A stretch of 63,343 nt of DNA from Zoogloea oleivorans (GTDB lineage Bacteria > Pseudomonadota > Gammaproteobacteria > Burkholderiales > Rhodocyclaceae), in the NCBI RefSeq assembly GCF_008107625.1, contig NZ_SDKK01000026.1, forward strand, positions 8,556-71,898, given 5' to 3'. A model generated the notes under the pieces. It searched no databases. It saw only the letters and a program-made list of their open reading frames with translations, and was not told where the DNA came from. How positions within the stretch are numbered: the stretch's first letter is position 1; each line of letters begins with the position of its first letter. This document shows, piece after piece, positions 32,954 to 41,343 of this stretch. Made by a program: the position numbers and the translations under genes.

Positions 32954-34330
32954 TTACCGGATACCGCCGCCGGCGAGTGCTTCGGAGCTGAAGAAGTTGT
33001 TCGGCTTCGCTTCGGTGATGACCCAGCCGCCGGAGTCGGTCACGTTCTGCTGACGGGCATAGTTGCCGGTGGCCAGGTCGGAGGTGACCCATTCATCGGT
33101 ACTGTGGGCCTGGGTCTCGTAGAGGGAGATCGGCAGGGAATGGGTCACGCGATAGATCTGGCCGGCAGAGTCGTAGCCTTCGGCGATACCGATGCCGGGC
33201 ATGTCTTCATCCCAGTAGATGGTGCGCTTGGGATAAACGTGGCGCTTGCCGTCCTTGAGGATCGCTTCCACCACCCAGACGCGGTGCAGTTCCCAGCGCA
33301 CGCAGTCCGGATTCATGAAGTTCTTGGTCTTGAAAGCCACCGCATTGGCGCACTGCTTGGGGTCGCGGGCCTTGTAGGTGTTGTACGGGATGTACATCTC
33401 CTTCTTGCCGACCAGCTTGAAGTTGTAGCGGTCGAGGGCACCGTAGAAGACAGCCGCCTCATCCACCGTACCAGCGCCGCCGCCGGTGGGGCTGGGGGTG
33501 TCGTAGGCGATGTCCGGCGACAGCTTCACGCGGCGCTGGCCAGGCAGGTAGGACCAGGCACGGCGGCCCACGTTGACCATGTCCACCGAGTCATGCACCA
33601 CCAGCTTCTCGCCGGCCTTGCGGGCCGGGTCGTGGTAGTCCACACGAATCTTCTCGTAGGGCTCGTCGGCGCTGATCGGGGTAGTCCGCTTCGGATCGAA
33701 GATCGGGTACTGGATGTACATCGTGGCGATGCCGGTGGTGGTGTTGTTACCCTGGGTATCCACCACGGTGCCGGTCATGCCTTCGGACATGAGGGCGTAA
33801 CCGTCATACTTGAACAGACGGTTCCACATCACTTCGTTGCCGGTCTTGGGCACCGGGAAGGGAATGCCGGCGTAGCAGCCTTCCAGCTGCAGGCCATCAT
33901 TGATGGTCTTGCAGGCGGTGGCGTTCTTGACCGAGTTGTCCAGGTAGAACTTCGGGTAGTTCACCGTACGATGGGTGGGGTACACATCGATGCGATAGCC
34001 CGGGTACTTCTTCATCATCGCCTTGGTGCCTTCGGCGAGCTTGCCCGCGTACTTGTCCATGTTCTTGGCGTCGATGGAGAACAGCACCTTCTCATCGGCG
34101 AAGGGATCGGGGCGAACCTTGGGGTTCTTCGGATCGAAGCTGACTGGCGGCTTGATCGGGCCGGTGTAGGCCGGAATGGTACCGTCCTTGTTACCGGCCT
34201 TTTCGGCGCCCCAGGGCAGCAGGGTGGTGCCGAGCAGCTTGGCTTCCTCGGCGGTCGCAGCAGCGAGCACGGGAAGGGAAATGGTCGACGCAACCGCCAA
34301 TGCGACCAGGGAACGAATGTTGGATTTCAT
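32954..34330 (-). CDS. DUF1329 exported protein
   Basis: This 458-residue protein has a signal peptide (M-K-S-N-I-R-S-L-V-A-L-A-V-A-S, cleavage near V-L-A-A-A). It has the DUF1329 features: K-L-L-G-T-T-L-L-P-W-G-A-E-K-A-G-N near the mature N terminus, R-R-A-W-S-Y-L-P-G-Q-R-R-V in the middle, and W-V-V-E-A-I-L-K with Y-W-D-E-D late. LolA/LolB-like lipid-binding folds have been suggested for this family. It almost always sits next to DUF1302, as here (21 bp apart). The pair is thought to act in the passage of hydrophobic molecules through the outer membrane. The exact role is not known. Confidence 0.93.
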   Translation of the reverse strand: MKSNIRSLVALAVASTISLPVLAAATAEEAKLLGTTLLPWGAEKAGNKDGTIPAYTGPIKPPVSFDPKNPKVRPDPFADEKVLFSIDAKNMDKYAGKLAEGTKAMMKKYPGYRIDVYPTHRTVNYPKFYLDNSVKNATACKTINDGLQLEGCYAGIPFPVPKTGNEVMWNRLFKYDGYALMSEGMTGTVVDTQGNNTTTGIATMYIQYPIFDPKRTTPISADEPYEKIRVDYHDPARKAGEKLVVHDSVDMVNVGRRAWSYLPGQRRVKLSPDIAYDTPSPTGGGAGTVDEAAVFYGALDRYNFKLVGKKEMYIPYNTYKARDPKQCANAVAFKTKNFMNPDCVRWELHRVWVVEAILKDGKRHVYPKRTIYWDEDMPGIGIAEGYDSAGQIYRVTHSLPISLYETQAHSTDEWVTSDLATGNYARQQNVTDSGGWVITEAKPNNFFSSEALAGGGIR

Positions 34331-34351
34331 GCCTTGTCTCCTGCCTGATTT

Positions 34352-35977
34352 TTAGAATGTGGTCTTGAACGTGAAGGACAGCCAGTTACGGTCGTTGTTG
34401 TAGCCATTGCCGTTACCCGCCACGGCAGTGTTGGTGATCGGGTCACGCACGTAATTGCCGAAGTAGTTTGTGTAGGCCAGGTCAAACTTGTATCTGGCCT
34501 GGTAGTCGGCACCGACACCGATGCTCCACGAACCGCTGTTCTCGTTGCCGCCGAAGGGCACCGGCGAGTTGCCCTTGAGACCGATGTCGTAGTGGATCGG
34601 CATGGTGATGTCGACGCTGGGCAGGGCCTGGAACCAGGTCGGGGTCAGGGTGGCGGAGATGCCGTAGGCCGAGTCGGTGGCACAGCCGTCCATCTTGTTA
34701 CCAAAACAGGCTGTATTGTATTTTTCGTGATTGAAGACGCTCTGGGTGCTGCGATCGGCATTGGCCAGGCGGCTGTAGCTGAATTCCGCCATCAGGGTGG
34801 CCGAGTCGAAGACCGGCGTCTTGCCAATGTAGGCCAGGGCATTCAGCAGGCCATGCCAGGTGGAACCACGGGCGATCTGGGTGGCACCGGACTGGGTGGC
34901 CAGGGCACCGTTGTCCCGGCGCACGGCTTCTACACCGAAGGCGATGCCGGCGATCTGCTTGGACACGCTCACGCCCCACAGGCGCACATCCTCGGCATAG
35001 GCGTTGTAGAGGCCACTCGGACTCGCAAGAATGGTCGGAACCTTGTCATCGAACTGGCGATAGTACAAACCGATGGTGGCTTGGGCCCATTCCGGCGTGA
35101 TCTTGGTATTCACACCCCAGCTGCCGCGGCTGCCCGGCTTCTTGCCATGGCGGTCCCCCAGGTAGGGGAAGCCAACCGGCAGCACCGTTCCACCGGCAAA
35201 GGGGAAGTCGAAACCGGCCAGGTAGGTACCGCCTTCGGGCAGGCGGTAGGGCGCCCACTCGAGGAAGTACTGGGCGGCCACCGACACGGTATCACTGAGC
35301 TGGGCCTGGGCAGACAGCTGGTTCAGGGGCAGGAACAGCTCCTTCGCCTCGATACCCGGAGTCGCCAGGGCCTTGCGGAAGTCCACCGGCCCCTGGGAGT
35401 AGGACACGCCGTGGATCGGCGAGAACAGGGACTCGCCCCAGTAGTTGGTGTGGCGACCGAACTTGACGTTGACCGGGACGTCACCCAGGTCGATCCGGCC
35501 GAAGATGAAGGCATCGAGCAGTTCGCCGGACTTGGTGTAGTAACGCTTGACCGTATCGGAATAGCGGCCGCCCGGGTAGAAGTTGTGCCCGCCAACCACG
35601 TTGTTCGGGTTGGTCTCTTCCCGGTCGTTGTAGGCCGCGTCATACCAGGCCATGCCGGAGATGCGAGCGCCATAGCGCTGCTTGATCACCACGTCCAGCT
35701 CGGACAGCAAATCCACCCGGTTGGTGACGATGTCACCCTTGCCGAACTTGTTGTTGCCGCTGCTGAAGGTGGCGCTGTTGTGCAGGGCCGGATCGCGCTC
35801 CTGCATGCGCATGCCCAGGTTGTACTTGACCGTGTTATCCCAACGCACCTCTACGTCGGGATCCCCCGTCTCAATCTTGAAAGCCGCGGCATTGCCGGCC
35901 GCCATGGCTGTTACTGCAACTGCCACAGCCAGCGCCGAACGGCGAACCTGATACCCCTTAACGGATTGTTGTCTCAC
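34352..35977 (-). CDS. DUF1302 outer-membrane protein
   Basis: The 541-residue protein has a signal peptide (M-R-Q-Q-S-V-K-G-Y-Q-V-R-R then a hydrophobic core, cleavage near A-A-A-F) and a mature region rich in alternating beta-strand patterns. The C terminus ends in S-F-T-F-K-T-T-F, an aromatic final residue as required for outer-membrane barrel insertion. It includes the family's D-P-D-V-E-V-R-W-D-N-T-V-K-Y-N-L-G opening. The start is GTG at 35977, with AGGAG seven bases upstream. As the first gene of the transport operon it probably forms the entry channel for the unknown hydrophobic substrate. Confidence 0.92.
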   Translation of the reverse strand: MRQQSVKGYQVRRSALAVAVAVTAMAAGNAAAFKIETGDPDVEVRWDNTVKYNLGMRMQERDPALHNSATFSSGNNKFGKGDIVTNRVDLLSELDVVIKQRYGARISGMAWYDAAYNDREETNPNNVVGGHNFYPGGRYSDTVKRYYTKSGELLDAFIFGRIDLGDVPVNVKFGRHTNYWGESLFSPIHGVSYSQGPVDFRKALATPGIEAKELFLPLNQLSAQAQLSDTVSVAAQYFLEWAPYRLPEGGTYLAGFDFPFAGGTVLPVGFPYLGDRHGKKPGSRGSWGVNTKITPEWAQATIGLYYRQFDDKVPTILASPSGLYNAYAEDVRLWGVSVSKQIAGIAFGVEAVRRDNGALATQSGATQIARGSTWHGLLNALAYIGKTPVFDSATLMAEFSYSRLANADRSTQSVFNHEKYNTACFGNKMDGCATDSAYGISATLTPTWFQALPSVDITMPIHYDIGLKGNSPVPFGGNENSGSWSIGVGADYQARYKFDLAYTNYFGNYVRDPITNTAVAGNGNGYNNDRNWLSFTFKTTF

Positions 35978-36173
35978 GTTTTAACTCCTCCGGTGTGAAG
36001 CGACTGCGGGGAACCAGAACACCACCAACTACTCGGGACCCCGCTTCATTGGCCTACGTAAAAAACCGTACAGCTCGTTTTTTTTAGAAGATTACTCCCA
36101 AACTTTTGAGCTGCCAAGCGCGAATTTCGAAAGACGTGACGATCCCTGTCGGGAGACAATGACGGCGGACTTG

Positions 36174-36212
36174 CCCCTGCAGCGGAAACCCTTTCAGAAC
36201 AGGGGTTTTTTT
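36174..36212 (+). terminator. Rho-independent terminator without an assigned upstream gene
   Basis: AAACCCTT (36186-36193) pairs with AGGGGTTT (36201-36208), running into T7 at 36206-36212. An alternative stem is CCCCTG (36174) with CAGGGG (36200). The orientation suits plus-strand transcription, but both flanking genes read leftward. It could end a small RNA starting in 35980-36150. Confidence 0.5.
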
Positions 36213-36275
36213 ATGGCAAGAGCCGGCGGAGAAGTACTCTGGAGGAAGAAGGGAAAGCGATGAAAAATGGGCGAT

Positions 36276-36881
36276 TCAGGCACGCCGCAGTGCAACATGG
36301 GTACGAATCATGGCGTCGACTCCCCCCCGAAAATGCTCGTCCGGGGCACTGGACAGCCAGTGCTTGATGAGCCCGCCGGCGAACAGGAAGGTGTCGTAGG
36401 CCAGCGCTTCGGGCACCAGACCGGCACGCAATACGCCGCGTTGCCCAGCCCGCGCATACGCCTCGCCAAGCTGGCGCAAAAAATCCAGCTGACCCGCCGT
36501 GCATTGCATCATGGCGGCAAATTCATCCACGTATTCGCACTTGAAACTGATGATTTCAAAGGTCTCCCGGGTGGCCGGCTGGTCGACAAGAATCTGGATG
36601 ATCTCGCGCAACGCCGCCTCGATGCCGGCAAGGGGGTCCTCGTCCTCCGCGTCAAACACCACCCGGTCCACAAAGGGCAGGATGGCCTGTTCGCGCATTG
36701 CAAAAAACAGCTCGGTCTTGTTCTTGAAATGCCAGTACACGGCACCACGGGTCACCCCCGCAACGCTGGCAACCTTCTCGAGCGTGGAGCGACTTACGCC
36801 GCACTCAAGAAACACCCGGCGCGCCGCGTCGATGAGGTGGCGGCGGGTGATCTCGGCATCTTCTTTGGTTTTGCGAACCAT
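36276..36881 (-). CDS. TetR/AcrR-type repressor of the adjacent efflux operon
   Basis: This 201-residue protein is close in length and N-terminal sequence to AcrR/TtgR. The helix-turn-helix spans about residues 27-52 (T-L-E-K-V-A-S-V-A-G-V-T-R-G-A-V-Y-W-H-F), followed by K-N-K-T-E-L-F. The C-terminal helical domain would bind drugs or aromatic compounds. It is divergent from the efflux operon with a 105-bp gap holding an AcrR-like operator. Such repressors are released by pump substrates. It may also respond to compounds handled by the neighbouring hydrophobe cluster; that is inference. Confidence 0.92.
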   Translation of the reverse strand: MVRKTKEDAEITRRHLIDAARRVFLECGVSRSTLEKVASVAGVTRGAVYWHFKNKTELFFAMREQAILPFVDRVVFDAEDEDPLAGIEAALREIIQILVDQPATRETFEIISFKCEYVDEFAAMMQCTAGQLDFLRQLGEAYARAGQRGVLRAGLVPEALAYDTFLFAGGLIKHWLSSAPDEHFRGGVDAMIRTHVALRRA

Positions 36882-36919
36882 TCTTGTTTGAATCCATCAG
36901 AAATGTGTTGCGGACTATT

Positions 36920-36943
36920 TACATACATCCGCGTTTGTATAAA
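36920..36943. promoter_or_regulatory. AcrR/TtgR-like operator
   Basis: The 24 bp start with TACATACAT and end with TTTGTATAAA, an imperfect inverted repeat centred between the divergent tetR and efflux genes. The first nine bases equal the first half of the E. coli acrAB operator recognised by AcrR. It most likely binds the adjacent TetR-family protein. Confidence 0.7.
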
Positions 36944-36986
36944 CTTTGCACCAATAATTTCCAAAAATCCAGCCCCGGAGGTCAAC

Positions 36987-38201
36987 ATGACCGCTCGCCC
37001 CACTGTTCGTACATACCCGTTCGGCGTATCGCTGACCGCCATCGCTGCCTCTGTGCTGCTCCTCGCCGCCTGTACGGGCAAGGACCAGAATGCCGCTGGC
37101 GCACCACCGGGCGGCATGCCGGCCCTGCCCGTCAGCGTCCTTGAAATGCAGCCGACCAAGGTTGAAACCAGCGTCGAAGCCGTCGCCCAGACCGAAGGCG
37201 CCCGCGAGGTGGAGGTCCGCGCGCGGGTCGGGGGCATCCTGATGAAGCGCCTGTACGAAGAAGGCGCCGCCGTGAAAGCCGGCCAGCCGCTGTTCCAGAT
37301 CGACCGCGAGCCCCTCGAAGTGGCCGTCGCCCAGGCGCGCGCCCAACTCGGCGAAACCAGGGCGAGGGTCGAGCAGACCCTGCGCGAAGCCGCCCGCCTG
37401 AAGGCACTGCTCGCCCAGCAGGCGATCAGCCAGCGCGAATACGACACCGCCAGCTCCGACAACGCCGTGGCCCAGGCCGCCGTCCAGGCCGCCCAGGCCA
37501 CCCTGCGCCAGGCCGAACTGAACCTGTCGTGGTCCACCGTGACCGCGCCGGTAGCCGGCGTCACCGGCCGCGCCGTGGTGTCGGAAGGCACCCTGGTAGC
37601 CGCCGGCGGCACCACCTTGCTGACCACCGTCGTCCAGCTCAACCCCATGTGGGTGCGTTTCTCCATCGCCCAGAACGAACTCGCCACCGCCATGCCCGAC
37701 GGCCGCTTCAAGCCCCAGGCGATTCGCGGTGTCGAGCTGATCCTGCCCGACGGCAGCACCTACCCCGTGCGCGGCAAGCTCAACTTTGCCGCCAGCCAGG
37801 TCAGCCCGACCCTTGGCACCATTCAGCTGCGTGGTGAATTCCCCAACCCCGACGGCGCCCTGTTGCCCGGCCAGTTCGTGCGCGCTCGCCTGCTCACCGG
37901 CGAACGCGACGGCGTCTTCAAGGTGCCTCAGCACGCCGTCATGCAAACGGACAAGGGCCCGGTGGTGATGCTCGCCGGCGCCGACAACAAGGTCGAGCCG
38001 CGGCCTGTGAAAACAGGCCAGTGGAGCGGCAAGGACTGGGTCATCCTGGGTGGCTTGAAGGCCGGCGACAAGGTCATCGTAGACAACCTGATCAAGGCCC
38101 GTCCGGGCGCCCCGATTGCACCGCATGCCGCAGGTGAAGGCCCCGGCGCACCGGCGGCCAAGCCGGCTGCAGCGGCCCCGGCTACGCCGGCCAAGGGTTA
38201 A
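36987..38201 (+). CDS. RND efflux periplasmic adaptor lipoprotein (AcrA/MexA type)
   Basis: This 404-residue lipoprotein has a lipobox L-A-A-C with Cys29. Then come the first lipoyl half (V-R-A-R-V-G-G-I-L-M-K-R-L-Y-E-E-G), an alpha-helical hairpin (about 105-170) and the second lipoyl half with S-T-V-T-A-P-V-A-G. The beta-barrel and membrane-proximal domains follow. The C terminus is Ala/Pro-rich. GGAGG lies five bases before the ATG at 36987. It connects the inner-membrane pump to the outer-membrane channel. It is the first gene of a three-gene operon, with 13 bp to the pump gene. Confidence 0.95.
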   Translation: MTARPTVRTYPFGVSLTAIAASVLLLAACTGKDQNAAGAPPGGMPALPVSVLEMQPTKVETSVEAVAQTEGAREVEVRARVGGILMKRLYEEGAAVKAGQPLFQIDREPLEVAVAQARAQLGETRARVEQTLREAARLKALLAQQAISQREYDTASSDNAVAQAAVQAAQATLRQAELNLSWSTVTAPVAGVTGRAVVSEGTLVAAGGTTLLTTVVQLNPMWVRFSIAQNELATAMPDGRFKPQAIRGVELILPDGSTYPVRGKLNFAASQVSPTLGTIQLRGEFPNPDGALLPGQFVRARLLTGERDGVFKVPQHAVMQTDKGPVVMLAGADNKVEPRPVKTGQWSGKDWVILGGLKAGDKVIVDNLIKARPGAPIAPHAAGEGPGAPAAKPAAAAPATPAKG

Positions 38202-38214
38202 GGGAGCACCACGC

Positions 38215-41200
38215 ATGTCACGCTTCTTCATCAGCCGGCCGATCTTCGCATCGGTCATCTCGATCGTCATCATGATCGCCGGCCTCATGGCCTCGTTCAC
38301 GCTGCCGGTCGCCCAATACCCGGAGATCACGCCGCCCACGGTGATCATCTCCGCCACCTTCCCCGGCGCCAACGCCGAGACGCTCTCCAAGACCGTCGCC
38401 GCCCCCATCGAGGAACAGCTCTCGGGCGTTGAAGGCCTGCTCTATTACAACTCCCAGAGCACCTCCAACGGCACGGTCACCATCACCGCCACCTTCGAGG
38501 TGGGCACCAACCCCGACACCGCCCTGATCGCCGTCAACAACCGGGTCAAGGTGGCCGAACCGCGCCTGCCCGACGACGTGCGACGCACCGGCGTGCTGGT
38601 GCAAAAGCGCTCCAACAACATCCTGATGCTGGCCGCGGTGCGTTCGCCCGACCAGACCCTCGATGCGCTGTACCTGTCCAACTACGTGGCGCTCAACGTC
38701 ATCGAGGAAATCCGCCGGATTCCCGGTGTCGGCGACGCCCAGCAGTTCGACCCGATCTACGCCATGCGGGTATGGCTGAAGCCGGACGTGATGGCCAAGC
38801 TCGGCATCACCACCTCCGACGTCGCCGCGGCCATCAGGGTCCAGAACACCCAGAACGCCGCCGGCAAGATCGGCGCCGAACCGGTGACCAACGGTCAGCA
38901 GCTGACCTACACGGTCACCGCCCGAGGCCGCCTGCTGAGCACCGAGGACTTCGGCAACATCGTGCTGCGCGCCGACGGCGCCAACGGCGTGGTGCGCCTG
39001 AAGGACGTGGCACGCATCGAACTGGGGGCCGACAACTACGACCGCAGCGGCAAGGTCAACGGCGCGCCGGTGTCCGGCATGGGCATCTACCTGCAGTCGG
39101 GCGCCAATGCGCTGAACACCGCCAAGCTGGTACGGGCGCGCCTCGACGAAATGTCGAAGAACTTCCCGAAGGGCATGGAGTATTTCGTCCCCTACGACAC
39201 CACCCGCTTCATCCAGGAATCCGCCAAGGAAGTGTTGTGGACCCTCGGCGAAGCAGCCCTGCTGGTGATCGCCGTGGTGTACGTCTTCCTGCAGAACTGG
39301 CGCGCCACGCTGATTCCCATCGTGGCCGTGCCGGTGTCGCTGGTCGGCACCTTTGCCGGCATGTGGCTGTTCGGCTTCTCGATCAACACCCTCACCCTGT
39401 TCGCCATGGTGCTGGCCATCGGTATCGTCGTCGATGACGCCATCGTCGTGCTCGAGAACGTCGAACGCCTGATGAACGAGCACAAGATGTCCCCCAGGGA
39501 CGCCGCCATCGAAGCGATGCGCGAAGTCTCCGGGGCCGTCATCGCCATTGTGCTGGTGCTGTGCGCGGTGTTCATCCCGGTAGCCTTCCTCGGCGGCATC
39601 GCCGGCAAGCTCTACCAGCAGTTCGCCGTCACCGTGGCGGTGGCCGTGGTCATCTCGGGTATCGTCGCCCTGACCCTCACGCCGGCCCTGTGCGCCCTGC
39701 TGCTCAAGCCGACCCACGAAGAGAAGCCGATCTTCCGCCCCTTCAACCGGGCCTTCGAGCGCTTCACCCGCTTCTACACCGACACCGTCGGCCTGACCCT
39801 GCGCCACGGCATCATCGGCACGCTGGTCTTCCTGCTCACCGTCGGCGGCGCCTTCGGCCTGTTGCGCATCGTGCCGGGCAGCTTCGTGCCGTCCGAAGAC
39901 CAGGGCTACCTGTTCGGCTTCGTCACCCTCACCGACGGCGCCTCGGCCCAGCGTACCGGCGTGGCCGCCGAGCAGATGCGCCAGCGCATCATGTCCGACG
40001 ACATCGAGAACATCTTCTTCATCAACGGCGTCGACTTCATCACCGGCAACAACCGGCCCAGCGTGGCGACGACCTTCATCGTCTTCAAGCCGTGGGAAGA
40101 GCGCAGCGTGACCACCGGAGAAATGGCCGGCAAGTTCATGGGCATCGGCATGAGCCTCTCCGATGGCATGGGGCTGGTCTTCAACCCGCCGCCCATCCAG
40201 GGTCTCGGCACCGCCGGCGGCTTTGAGGTGTACGTGCAGAACCGGGCCGACGGCGACCCCAAGACCCTCGCCACGGTCAGCGCCCAGTTCGTCGAGGCCC
40301 TCAAGAAGCGTCCCGAACTGACCGGCCTGAACACCTTCTTCCGGGTCACCGCACCGCAGCTCTACGTCGAAGTGGACGAGCCCAAGGCCCTGTCGATGGG
40401 CATCGCACTCGACGCCATCTACGCCACCCTGCAAGCCAACACCGGCTCGCTGTACGTCAATGACTTCAACCGCAGCGGCAAGACCTACAAGGTGCTCGTC
40501 CAGGCTGACGCCGCCGCCCGCATGAAGCCCGAAGACCTGCTCAGGCCCTACGTGCGGGCTGCCAGCGGGGCCATGGTGCCGCTCTCGGCGGTCGCCACGG
40601 TGAAGACCGTGACCGGCGCCGAAATGGTCGAGCGCTTCAACGGCTTCGTGTCCGCCAAGGTGCTGGGCAGCGCCGCACCGGGCTACAGCTCGGGCGACGC
40701 CATCAAGGCGGTGGAAGAAGTCTCCAGGGAAATGCTGCCCGAGGGCTTCCGCACCGAATGGGTCGGCCAGTCCTTCCAGGAAAAGCGCACCGGCAGCGCC
40801 TCGGTCATTGCCTTCGTGTTCGGCATCATCATGGTCTTCCTGATCCTCGCCGCCCAATACGAAAAGTGGTCGCTGCCGCTGGCGGTGATCATGGCGGTGC
40901 CCTTCGCCATGCTCGGCGCCCTGGTCGCGGTACTGATCCGCGGCATGCCCAACGACATCTACTTCCAGATCGGCTTGCTGGTGCTGGTCGGGCTGGCGGC
41001 CAAGAACGCCATCCTGATCGTCGAGTTTGCGGCGCAGAAGCAGGCCGAAGGCATGGGCGTCGTCGAAGCGGCACTCGAAGCGGCCCGCCTGCGCTTCCGC
41101 CCCATCGTGATGACGTCCCTGGCCTTCGTGCTCGGCGTGCTGCCGCTGGCCATCTCGTCCGGCGCCGGCTCGGCCGCCCGCCGCTCGATGGGCACCGGCG

Positions 41201-41343
41201 TGGTCGGCGGGATGCTCGCCGCCACCTTCATCGCCACCATCTTCGTGCCCCTGTTCTTCAAGTGGCTGAGCCGCGGCAAGCTGCGCCACCCGGCCGGCGA
41301 CCTGCCCAAGAGCCACTCCGCCCACCAGGAGGTGAAGCCATGA
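38215..41343 (+). CDS. RND multidrug efflux pump (HAE1, AcrB/MexB type)
   Basis: This 1042-residue protein matches the usual HAE1 length. It starts M-S-R-F-F-I-S-R-P-I-F-A and has twelve membrane helices and two large periplasmic loops. The proton-relay aspartates are Asp407-Asp408 in G-I-V-V-D-D-A-I-V, the same numbering as in E. coli AcrB. Other HAE1 marks are V-P-V-S-L-V-G-T-F in the first half and G-L-A-A-K-N-A-I-L-I-V-E-F-A in the second. It exports a broad range of hydrophobic compounds with proton antiport. It overlaps the outer-membrane factor gene by 4 bp (ATGA). Confidence 0.97.
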   Translation: MSRFFISRPIFASVISIVIMIAGLMASFTLPVAQYPEITPPTVIISATFPGANAETLSKTVAAPIEEQLSGVEGLLYYNSQSTSNGTVTITATFEVGTNPDTALIAVNNRVKVAEPRLPDDVRRTGVLVQKRSNNILMLAAVRSPDQTLDALYLSNYVALNVIEEIRRIPGVGDAQQFDPIYAMRVWLKPDVMAKLGITTSDVAAAIRVQNTQNAAGKIGAEPVTNGQQLTYTVTARGRLLSTEDFGNIVLRADGANGVVRLKDVARIELGADNYDRSGKVNGAPVSGMGIYLQSGANALNTAKLVRARLDEMSKNFPKGMEYFVPYDTTRFIQESAKEVLWTLGEAALLVIAVVYVFLQNWRATLIPIVAVPVSLVGTFAGMWLFGFSINTLTLFAMVLAIGIVVDDAIVVLENVERLMNEHKMSPRDAAIEAMREVSGAVIAIVLVLCAVFIPVAFLGGIAGKLYQQFAVTVAVAVVISGIVALTLTPALCALLLKPTHEEKPIFRPFNRAFERFTRFYTDTVGLTLRHGIIGTLVFLLTVGGAFGLLRIVPGSFVPSEDQGYLFGFVTLTDGASAQRTGVAAEQMRQRIMSDDIENIFFINGVDFITGNNRPSVATTFIVFKPWEERSVTTGEMAGKFMGIGMSLSDGMGLVFNPPPIQGLGTAGGFEVYVQNRADGDPKTLATVSAQFVEALKKRPELTGLNTFFRVTAPQLYVEVDEPKALSMGIALDAIYATLQANTGSLYVNDFNRSGKTYKVLVQADAAARMKPEDLLRPYVRAASGAMVPLSAVATVKTVTGAEMVERFNGFVSAKVLGSAAPGYSSGDAIKAVEEVSREMLPEGFRTEWVGQSFQEKRTGSASVIAFVFGIIMVFLILAAQYEKWSLPLAVIMAVPFAMLGALVAVLIRGMPNDIYFQIGLLVLVGLAAKNAILIVEFAAQKQAEGMGVVEAALEAARLRFRPIVMTSLAFVLGVLPLAISSGAGSAARRSMGTGVVGGMLAATFIATIFVPLFFKWLSRGKLRHPAGDLPKSHSAHQEVKP

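Noticed and set aside
38218-41325. A 1035-residue minus-strand open frame opposite the RND pump gene
   Set aside because: The plus strand encodes a full-length AcrB-type pump with Asp407/408; the antisense product has no recognisable domain.
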